Assembly: GCA_017937215.1 (NCBI GenBank)
Contig: JAGBDZ010000055.1
Coordinates: 1 to 50,661, forward strand
Reading direction: 5' to 3'
Source: Akkermansia sp.
GTDB taxonomy: Bacteria > Verrucomicrobiota > Verrucomicrobiia > Verrucomicrobiales > Akkermansiaceae
DNA length: 50,661 bases
Shown: in pieces, positions 41,109-47,553 of the stretch
Numbering within the stretch: position 1 is the first letter of the stretch
Layout: each line of letters begins with the position of its first letter
The notes under the pieces: model-generated
Databases searched by the model: none
What the model saw: only the letters and a program-made list of their open reading frames with translations
Told to the model about the DNA's origin: nothing
Made by a program: the position numbers and the translations under genes

Positions 41109-42314
41109 ATGGAAATTATTTGTCCAAAGGAAAAATGTACAGGATGTTCAGCTTGTATGAATGTATGCCCAAAGGGCGCCATTAGCATGATTGAACATGA
41201 GCCTCTGGGGCATATCTATCCGGTAATTGATAATACAAAATGCATAGATTGTCATCTGTGCGAAAAAACGTGTCCGGTTAATTCCCCTGTTTCTCTCCAA
41301 AAACCACTCGATGCTTATGCTGCAATCAGTCGAGATTATGATGACCTGATGAGTAGCTCTAGTGGAGGCGCAGCTTCTGTCTTCTCTCACGTAATAGTGG
41401 AACATGGAGGTGTTGTCTACGGTTGCGTACAGCAGAATTACAAGAACATACGTCATGAAAGAATCGAACGAAAAGAGGAATTATACAAGCTTAAAGGCTC
41501 GAAATACGTTCAGAGTAACATAGGCTATGTTTACAGTGATGTTAAAAGAGATTTAAAAAACGGAAAATTAGTACTCTTTACAGGAACTCCATGCCAAATC
41601 GCAGGCCTTCGCTCATACTTAAAGAAAGAATACGAAAATCTGTATACCATAGACTTGGTATGCCACGGAGTACCTTCTCAGAAACTGCTTAGAGAAGAAG
41701 TTAATTACATGCTGGGAACTGATACTACCGAAGCATACGTACATTTCAGACGCAAGGGTAAACCTTTGGCTCGAATGTTTGGCCTATTTTTAAGTAACTG
41801 TTCTAAAGTTGATAAAAAAAAGGAGCTATTCCTATACAATGATTACATCACAGCGTTTATGGACGGCCTTATCTTCCGAAAAAATTGCTACAGCTGTCCA
41901 TATGCACAAGGAAGCCGATGCAGCGATATTACGGTTTCCGATTATTGGGGAATAGGAAAAACAACAGTAAAAACAGACTGTGGTATATCGCTAATTTTGC
42001 AAAATACAGCAAAAGCAACCTCTCTCATAGAAATGAGTCGGCAATATCTCCATATAGAAAAACGAACTGTAGAAGAGGCCATAGCAGGAAACGGTCAATT
42101 GATAGCCGCGTTTGAAGAACCAGCTTATCGTACCTCATTCATTGAGGATTATCAAGCCATTGGTCGCAGAGCATTCAAGAAACATCTCAAATCATATAAA
42201 AAGAACTGGATACGTTGCCATCTGAAAAAGCGTAGTCTTTTTTCTAAGATGCGTTCCCTTATTCGAAAAATCCCATTTAACTACAACATCTATAAAACAC
42301 TTAAGAATAAATAA
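41109..42314 (+). CDS. FrhB-like Fe-S oxidoreductase of polysaccharide loci
   Basis: A 401-aa protein. The N-terminal two-cluster ferredoxin domain has CTGCSACMNVCPKGAI and CIDCHLCEKTCPVN. The F420 hydrogenase/dehydrogenase beta-subunit region follows with SSSGGAASVFSHVI, YKLKGSKYVQS, LFTGTPCQIAGLRSYL, IDLVCHGVPS and CYSCPYAQGSRCSDITVSDYWGIG. Family members occur beside pyruvyl transferases in polysaccharide gene clusters, where their exact redox role is unknown. An A8 run near 41813-41820 falls in the coding frame. AT-rich. Confidence 0.85.
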   Translation: MEIICPKEKCTGCSACMNVCPKGAISMIEHEPLGHIYPVIDNTKCIDCHLCEKTCPVNSPVSLQKPLDAYAAISRDYDDLMSSSSGGAASVFSHVIVEHGGVVYGCVQQNYKNIRHERIERKEELYKLKGSKYVQSNIGYVYSDVKRDLKNGKLVLFTGTPCQIAGLRSYLKKEYENLYTIDLVCHGVPSQKLLREEVNYMLGTDTTEAYVHFRRKGKPLARMFGLFLSNCSKVDKKKELFLYNDYITAFMDGLIFRKNCYSCPYAQGSRCSDITVSDYWGIGKTTVKTDCGISLILQNTAKATSLIEMSRQYLHIEKRTVEEAIAGNGQLIAAFEEPAYRTSFIEDYQAIGRRAFKKHLKSYKKNWIRCHLKKRSLFSKMRSLIRKIPFNYNIYKTLKNK

Positions 42315-42315
42315 T

Positions 42316-42522
42316 ATTATTCCCAGAACGATACACTATTGTTGGTTTGGCGGTAATCCCATGCCGAAACTCGCCAAAGAATGCATCAAATCCTGGAAGA
42401 AGTTCTGCCCTGATTACGAAATCAAGGAGTGGAATGAAAGTAACTTTGATCTTGATATGTATCCCTATGCGCGGGAGGCGTATGATGCTAAAAAGTATGC
42501 CTTTGTGACTGATGTTGGATAG
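42316..42522 (+). pseudogene. GT32-like glycosyltransferase fragment
   Basis: Reading from ATT 42316 gives IIPRTIHYCWFGGNPMPKLA, then KECIKSWKKFCPDYEIKEWN and DAKKYAFVTDVG, then a stop. This is the N-terminal fifth of a GT32 enzyme, closely parallel to the intact gene at 36808. It has no start codon and lacks the DXD part. It ends at the junction with the region carrying the IS4 remnant. Confidence 0.8.
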
Positions 42523-42698
42523 GAATTTGATTTGTCAATGAGCTTCGTGGACGCTGCTGTCCCATATCATAAAACCGTAGTCCAGTTGATTCCCGGTAAA
42601 TCCGGGGTCAACTGGGCGTGCCCCTCTGGTGGCGATTCTCCTGCTGTCCCATATCTACTGACAATGACCCATACGGTGCGTTTCGCCCAGAGCACCCC

Positions 42699-43060
42699 TT
42701 ACATCAGGGTGAAAAAGTGTTTGAAATCCCGTTTCCATTCACTCTGACACGCCATGATGCGCATCAACAGGTATGTCAGCAGAGCACTCCATATCTGCCA
42801 TTCTATGGCACTCCGGCTAAATCCTACAAAGGTGCGTATCTGTAGCGTCTGCTTGATTTCCTTGAAGAAAGTCTCGATGCCCCATCGGCAGCGATACAAA
42901 TCACATATGCTGGAGGCAGCCCATTCCATATTATTACTCAGGAAACTGACGGTTATTTCCTTGCCCTTGCTATCCAGGACTATGGCTGAAACGTGCCTGA
43001 AGCTCCTGGGGTAGCGTTTGTGACTTGTTTTCCTGTAAGTTTCACTTCCTCATCCTTTAT
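42699..43060 (-). mobile_element. IS4-family transposase remnant (C-terminal part)
   Basis: The minus-strand reading holds RYPRSFRHVSAIVLDSKGK, ICDLYRCRWGIETFFKEIKQ and a tail LLTYLLMRIMACQSEWKRDF. The sequence YRCRWGIETFFKEIK fits the IS4 Y-(2)-R-(3)-E-(6)-K motif exactly. Upstream the frame is broken: KDEEVKLTGK is in another frame and further stops follow. The N-terminal DD part is absent. Bases 42523-42698 hold a CCAGTTGA...TCAACTGG hairpin but no gene, and 43061-43253 hold nothing I can support apart from a T9 run. Confidence 0.8.
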
Positions 43061-43253
43061 TGACTTGGCTACAATTAATCAGACATCTCTATCCTCATCT
43101 TCGGCATAAGCCGATTTCTTACTCGATAAAGGTTGCCAATCAGGATTTTTTTTTGTAAACTATGAGCATAGGTTTGTTTTACCTCAAATAAACACACAGT
43201 GTGGCCTACGACAGTCAATTCTCTGCTCTGAAAAATCAATTTCTACCAGACTC

Positions 43254-44498
43254 ATGAACTCCTCAAAACGCATTGCCATCATTGGCGGAGGCATCAGCGG
43301 GCTTTCCATTGCCCGTATGCTGAGCACAAAAGGCGAACAAGTGGTCGTATTCGAGAAAGAAAGCACCCCGGGCGGGCTGGTGCGCTGCGAGCGCGTGGAA
43401 GGGGTGCTCTACCATGTGGTCGGCGGGCATGTGTTCAACTCTCGCAATGCAGTTGTGCTGGATTGGTTCTGGCAGCAGTGCAACAAGGCGGATTTCCAGC
43501 TGGCCACCCGGCACGCGGTGGTTTCACTGGCAGATGGTACCCGGGTGGACTACCCCATTGAGAACCACCTCTACCAGATGCCTGATACCATGCGGGATGC
43601 CGTGCTGGATGATCTGTTGCAGATTGCGGCAGACGGCTACCCTGAATCTGCCAATTTCGATGATTTTCTGCGCAATCGTTTCGGCAGGACTCTCTACAAT
43701 GAATATTTTGCCCCCTACAATCGCAAAATCTGGCACCGTTCGCTCACCGATGTTCCCCTGAGCTGGCTCGAAGGCAAGCTGCCCATGCCCACAGTAAAGG
43801 AGATTCTCTCTGCCAACATCGGCCAGGTGAAGGAAATGCAGATGGTGCACAGCACCTTCCACTATGCCAGGCAGAATGGTTCCCAGCATATTGCCGATAC
43901 GCTCGCCCAGGGACTGGATATCCGCTTCAATGCGCCAGTCGACGCCATTCAGCGAAAAGGGGAGAACTGGATAATTAACGGAGAATCATTCACCCATGTG
44001 GTCTACTGCTGCAATATCAAGAATCTGCCAGCCATATTGCAGGGGGTGCAGGTGGAGCTGTGCGGCGTCAACAAGCTGGATGCCCACGGCACTACCTCGG
44101 TACTTTGCGAGGTGGAACCCAACCCCTACAGCTGGATTTACATGCCCGGCGAATCGCACAAATCGCACCGCATCATCTGCACAGGAAACTTTGCCGCCAG
44201 CAACGCGCCGGAAGGCGTGGCAACCGCCACCATTGAATTCACGGAGGAGCTCTCCAAAGAAGAAATCCTGGAGCAGCTGCAGCGCATTCCCTTTGCACCG
44301 CGCTACATCACCCACCGCTACACGCCCTATACCTATCCCGTGCAGGATGGCAACACCCGCAGCATCATCAATACTGCCCGGCAGCAGCTCACCCCGCTGA
44401 ACCTGCACCTCCTGGGGCGTTTTGCTGAGTGGGAATACTACAATATGGATGCCGCTATGGAAGCCGCCATGAAGCTCTGTTCAACCCTTACCGCCTGA
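43254..44498 (+). CDS. UGM-like FAD-dependent oxidoreductase
   Basis: A 414-aa flavoprotein of the amine-oxidase/UDP-galactopyranose-mutase superfamily. The FAD motif is IAIIGGGISGLSIARML with VVVFEKESTPGGLVR. Then come VVGGHVFNSRNAVVLDWFW, FLRNRFGRTLYNEYFAPYNRKIWHRSL (the mutase-type segment) and a C-terminal FAD contact LHLLGRFAEWEYYNMDAAMEAAM. Substrate unknown. It is too different from Glf at 31976 to be a duplicate, so it may be a different sugar mutase or oxidoreductase. GC content returns to the genomic level here. It is followed after 4 bp by the gene at 44503. Confidence 0.8.
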   Translation: MNSSKRIAIIGGGISGLSIARMLSTKGEQVVVFEKESTPGGLVRCERVEGVLYHVVGGHVFNSRNAVVLDWFWQQCNKADFQLATRHAVVSLADGTRVDYPIENHLYQMPDTMRDAVLDDLLQIAADGYPESANFDDFLRNRFGRTLYNEYFAPYNRKIWHRSLTDVPLSWLEGKLPMPTVKEILSANIGQVKEMQMVHSTFHYARQNGSQHIADTLAQGLDIRFNAPVDAIQRKGENWIINGESFTHVVYCCNIKNLPAILQGVQVELCGVNKLDAHGTTSVLCEVEPNPYSWIYMPGESHKSHRIICTGNFAASNAPEGVATATIEFTEELSKEEILEQLQRIPFAPRYITHRYTPYTYPVQDGNTRSIINTARQQLTPLNLHLLGRFAEWEYYNMDAAMEAAMKLCSTLTA

Positions 44499-44502
44499 TA
44501 CC

Positions 44503-45438
44503 ATGAAAACGAAAACAGCCTTACTCGTTGTCTATAACCACCGCTACGATAAGAATATCGAACGCATTGAGGCGCTATACGCCGGAAAATTCAGCCATGT
44601 GTACCACCTCATGCCATTCTATGATGGCACGGTACCCAATGTCATCCCCGTCTATGCCTCGTCACACCAATTCCAATCCTATATCAGCCAGGCATACACC
44701 CACCTGAAAAACCAGGGATTCACCCACTACTTCATTGTATCAGACGACATGCTGCTCAACCCCATCATCAACGAGCAGAACCTATGGGATACCCTGCAAC
44801 TGGATAAGGATAGCTGCATGCTGCCCGGAATCATTGAGCTCCAGCAGCGCAGGGATGGATGGGAGCGCGTTGCTGATGCCGTGGAATACAGGAAGCTCGT
44901 ACCAGGCGTGGAGGTAGAGAATATACTGCCTTCCTATGAAGACGCCTGCCAGCGGTTCCGCAACCACGGCATCAGCACAGATGCTCTCACCCCGGATGTT
45001 TACCAGCATATGCGAAAGTACAGCAGACGCCGGGAATTACTCGGTCTGAAGCTGTGGAGGAGAAAGGAACTGCCCGCCCAGCTGCAGCTGGATTACCCCC
45101 TGTGTGCCGGATACAGTGATATTTTCCTGGTAACGGCAGATTGCATGCAGAATTTCTGCACCTACTGCGGAGCCCTTGCAGCGCAGAACCTGTTTGTGGA
45201 AGTGGCCATACCAACAGCCATGGTGCTGGCTGCCAGCAAAATCGCCGTCATCTCGGATACGAACCGGAAAGGCATCCACAAGACACTGGCCCTCAAAAAA
45301 GGCGACATGTGGCCCGCAGGCGACCAGACCTTGCAGGACACGATTGCCCCGTTCAATCATTCTCTACAAACCCTCATTGAGAACTTCCCCGCAGGTCTCC
45401 TCTTTCTGCATCCCATCAAGCTTTCCCAGTGGAAATAA
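44503..45438 (+). CDS. Protein of unknown function in the polysaccharide locus
   Basis: A 311-aa soluble protein. It starts ALLVVYNHRYDKNIERIEALYAG, and the region HYFIVSDDMLLNPIINEQNLW has an Asp-Asp in a place that would suit a GT-A donor site, so a glycosyltransferase is possible. The C-terminal VEVAIPTAMVLAASKIAV also resembles glycosyltransferase helices. I cannot assign a family with confidence. It forms a pair with the UGM-like gene and is ended by a good terminator. Confidence 0.6.
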   Translation: MKTKTALLVVYNHRYDKNIERIEALYAGKFSHVYHLMPFYDGTVPNVIPVYASSHQFQSYISQAYTHLKNQGFTHYFIVSDDMLLNPIINEQNLWDTLQLDKDSCMLPGIIELQQRRDGWERVADAVEYRKLVPGVEVENILPSYEDACQRFRNHGISTDALTPDVYQHMRKYSRRRELLGLKLWRRKELPAQLQLDYPLCAGYSDIFLVTADCMQNFCTYCGALAAQNLFVEVAIPTAMVLAASKIAVISDTNRKGIHKTLALKKGDMWPAGDQTLQDTIAPFNHSLQTLIENFPAGLLFLHPIKLSQWK

Positions 45439-45513
45439 GAGCGGCAGTACAAGCCCTGAGGCGACAATCCGCCAGGACCGGCACTTCCCCTGGACTACAC
45501 GTACAGAAATTAT

Positions 45514-45550
45514 AACAAGCGCTGAGGCGAGCCTCAACGCTTGTTGTCCT
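45514..45550 (+). terminator. Terminator at the end of the polysaccharide locus
   Basis: AACAAGCG, then TGAGGC (45514-45528), pairs with GCCTCA and CGCTTGTT (45531-45545), one internal mismatch, followed by GTCCTTT. A second hairpin (GCGGCAC-TGC-GTGCCGC) lies near 45648-45664, just before the duplicated prfB promoter. The rest of 45551-45673 shows nothing else. Confidence 0.7.
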
Positions 45551-45673
45551 TTAACCTGAAGCAGCGGAAACCGCGACCATATTTCACACTCTGAACTCAG
45601 CGTTTTGTCCCCCGTGCTCCCGAATTCGAAACTGATACGTATGAAAGCGGCACTGCGTGCCGCATTATTTAGA

Positions 45674-45702
45674 TTGACAGGCAAGGGGAAAGCCTGTATA
45701 CC
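45674..45702 (+). promoter_or_regulatory. Duplicated prfB promoter
   Basis: TTGACA (45674-45679), a 17-bp spacer and TATACC (45697-45702), 10 bp before the remnant ATG. It is the same arrangement as 188-216, with the last -10 base changed. Confidence 0.6.
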
Positions 45703-45712
45703 CCCACGCGTT

Positions 45713-45790
45713 ATGGAGAACCAGACCGCCAATATCGATCTCTCGGCGCTCGACACGGAAGCCATGCTTCGCCATAACGCCAACGCTTAA
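45713..45790 (+). pseudogene. prfB remnant: 25-codon in-frame fusion of both gene ends
   Basis: It encodes [17 protein letters not shown], then MLRHNANA, then TAA. The first 18 codons match the start of prfB (one change) and the last 7 match its end. In the full gene GGAAGCCATGC occurs at both places, so a deletion between these 11-bp direct repeats explains the product. The recoding site and all RF2 domains are gone. The frame remains open and the promoter is kept, so a 25-aa peptide could still be made. Confidence 0.85.
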
Positions 45791-45898
45791 GTACAAAGTA
45801 CGAAGTGCGAAGTAGGAAGTACGAGGTAAAATAAAGCTGCGCGGAGCGCAGGGAATTTCACACTTCGTACTTCCTACTTCGCACTTCGTACTTTCCAC
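45788..45898. repeat. Period-7 inverted pair (30-bp perfect stem), empty S23 site
   Basis: The left array starts at the TAA of the prfB remnant (TAAGTAC, AAAGTAC, then GAAGTGC-type units). The right array (TTCGTAC and TTCCTAC types, 45857-45898) mirrors it. 45795-45824 is the exact reverse complement of 45865-45894. The loop contains CTGCGC-GGA-GCGCAG (45837-45851). It has the flanks of the S23 locus at 1341-1864 without the gene, and lies 15 bp before trmD copy 2. Confidence 0.85.
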
Positions 45899-45913
45899 AA
45901 CCCCTTTGCGATT

Positions 45914-46693
45914 ATGTTACGCGTAGATGTCCTGACCCTCTTTCCGGAGCTCATCACCATGCCGCTGTCCCAGAGTATCATGGGGCGGGCGGCAGAGGCC
46001 GGGCTCATTGAGGTGCGCGACTGGACGCATGATAAGTACCGCCGCACGGATGATTACCTCTGCGGCGGTGATCAGGGCATGCTCATGAAGTGCGAGCCCA
46101 TCTTCGAGGTCATCGAAGAACTGCGGCAGGAGAACACCCGGATCATCCTCATGACCCCGCAGGGCCGCGTGTTCCGCCAGCCGGTGGCAGAGGAACTGGC
46201 AGCCCCCTGCATGGAGGGCGGCGATGCGCATTACATCATCCTCTGCGGCCACTACGGGGGCGTGGACCAGCGTGTCATTGATACCTTGGTGGACATGGAA
46301 ATCTCCATCGGCGACTACATTCTCACCAACGGCGCCATTGCCGCTGTGGTGGTCATCGATGCCATTGCGAGCCTGCTGCCCGGCGCCCTGGGCGATAACC
46401 GCAGCAGCGTGGAGGAATCCTTTTCCAACGGCCTGCTGGAGGCCCCTGCCTACACCAAACCCAATGTCTTCCGCGGCATGGAAGTGCCCCCGGTCTTCCT
46501 TTCCGGCAACCACAAGGCCATCGAGGAATGGAAGCTCGAGAAATCCTTCGAGCGCACCAAGGCTAACCGCCCCGACCTCTACGAAGCCTGGGCCGCCGCC
46601 CACCCCGAATATTTTGCCCCGAAAAAGCGTAAAAAAACCAGGCTCACCACCTATAAGCCGAGAAAAACGGAAGGGAACGACCGGGGGCAGTGA
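45914..46693 (+). CDS. TrmD paralogue with altered catalytic residues
   Basis: An intact 259-aa ORF, about 92% identical by eye to TrmD at 1863 outside the C-terminal tip. Differences fall on key positions: E120 of copy 1 (E. coli E116, LCGHYEGVDQ) is Gly; R158 (E. coli R154) is Ser; the third Gly of CGGGQGM is Asp. Five residues (RAHQL in copy 1) are missing, which matches a 15-bp deletion between TGCGCG repeats. In E. coli and Haemophilus TrmD, E116 and R154 are important for activity, so methylation is doubtful. It may still bind tRNA or dimerise with TrmD. It may be decaying or may have a new role. Confidence 0.85.
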   Translation: MLRVDVLTLFPELITMPLSQSIMGRAAEAGLIEVRDWTHDKYRRTDDYLCGGDQGMLMKCEPIFEVIEELRQENTRIILMTPQGRVFRQPVAEELAAPCMEGGDAHYIILCGHYGGVDQRVIDTLVDMEISIGDYILTNGAIAAVVVIDAIASLLPGALGDNRSSVEESFSNGLLEAPAYTKPNVFRGMEVPPVFLSGNHKAIEEWKLEKSFERTKANRPDLYEAWAAAHPEYFAPKKRKKTRLTTYKPRKTEGNDRGQ

Positions 46694-46767
46694 TTAATGA
46701 TTAGCGATTAATGATTAATGGTTAGTCGTTAATAGTTAGTGGTTAATGGTGGATGAGGGGTGATTTA
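46691..46767. repeat. Period-7 array (11 units) at the trmD copy 2 stop
   Basis: Starting exactly at the TGA stop, eleven 7-bp units follow without a break. They are TGATTAA, TGATTAG and TGGTTAG types, becoming G-rich at the end. This is the longest array in the window. The rest of 46768-46846 shows nothing recognisable. Confidence 0.8.
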
Positions 46768-46846
46768 TTCCGGGGTGGGCAGATTGGGTTCTGATAGAAA
46801 AACCACGTTTCCTGCGTACTACTTGGTATGCTGTATCATTGAGTGC

Positions 46847-46875
46847 TTGCTACGGCGGGCGTGATGTGGTACAGT
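46847..46875 (+). promoter_or_regulatory. Promoter of the HAD-GH84 pair
   Basis: TTGCTA (46847-46852), a 17-bp spacer and TACAGT (46870-46875), about 18 nt before the HAD ATG at 46900. Confidence 0.45.
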
Positions 46876-46899
46876 GGTGGTTCAATTTATCTGGATGGC

Positions 46900-47553
46900 A
46901 TGCTCAAGGCCGTATTATTCGACATGGATGGCACCCTGGGGGATACGCTTCCGCTCTGCGTGGAGGCGTACCGCCAGTGCGTTGCTGAGCTCACCGGGCG
47001 CACACCGAGCGCGGAGGAAGTGGTTTCCTACTTCGGGCTGAGCGACCGTGGAGTGCTGGCCGGGCTTCTGGGCATGCAGCCGGATGATGCCGCCCTGCCC
47101 ATCGACCGCTTTGTGGAGGTCTACGAGCGGCTGCACCCGGAGCTGGCGCCGGCGCCTTTCCCGGGAGCGGTGGAAATGCTGCGCGCGGTGAAGGCCGCGG
47201 GGCTGCGCGTGGGCCTCATTTCCGGCAAGGAGCACTACACCGCCATGCCCACCGTGAGCTATTACGGCATGGAGGGCCTCTTCGAGTGGTACGGCCTGGG
47301 GCTGCCCACGCACAACTGCAAGGCGGAGCGCCTGCAGCAGGTCATGCAGCTCTGGGGACTGGAGCCCCACGAGCTCATCTATGTGGGCGATGCCCCCAGC
47401 GATATCAGCCTGTGCCACAGCGTGGGGGTGCGTATCATCAACGCTGCGTGGGCCAGCACCACTCAGGGCAATGAGCAAGCCTGTCTGGAACTCAACCCCG
47501 AATACCGTCTGAGCCATTTCAACGATCTTCTTCCCCTCATCCTCAGTTTATGA
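46900..47553 (+). CDS. HAD-superfamily hydrolase (phosphoglycolate-phosphatase-like)
   Basis: A 217-aa HAD protein with motif I VLFDMDGTLGDT (nucleophile Asp), a helical cap of about 80 residues, motif II LISGKEH (Ser), a Lys in NCKAERLQQ (motif III) and motif IV YVGDAPSDISLC. The fold and length suit phosphoglycolate or sugar-phosphate phosphatases. ATG 46900 is used because upstream starts overlap the promoter and add a non-family N-terminus. The stop overlaps the GH84 start (ATGA), so the two are coupled; a role in handling phosphorylated amino sugars is possible but speculative. Confidence 0.85.
   Translation: MLKAVLFDMDGTLGDTLPLCVEAYRQCVAELTGRTPSAEEVVSYFGLSDRGVLAGLLGMQPDDAALPIDRFVEVYERLHPELAPAPFPGAVEMLRAVKAAGLRVGLISGKEHYTAMPTVSYYGMEGLFEWYGLGLPTHNCKAERLQQVMQLWGLEPHELIYVGDAPSDISLCHSVGVRIINAAWASTTQGNEQACLELNPEYRLSHFNDLLPLILSL

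Noticed and set aside
41813..41820. A8 run in the FrhB-like gene as a phase switch
   Set aside because: The frame is intact and runs of this length are expected in an AT-rich gene; strain data would be needed.
31976..44498. Two copies of glf
   Set aside because: The protein at 43254 shares only general UGM/amine-oxidase features with Glf and differs in the signature segments, so it is not a duplicate.
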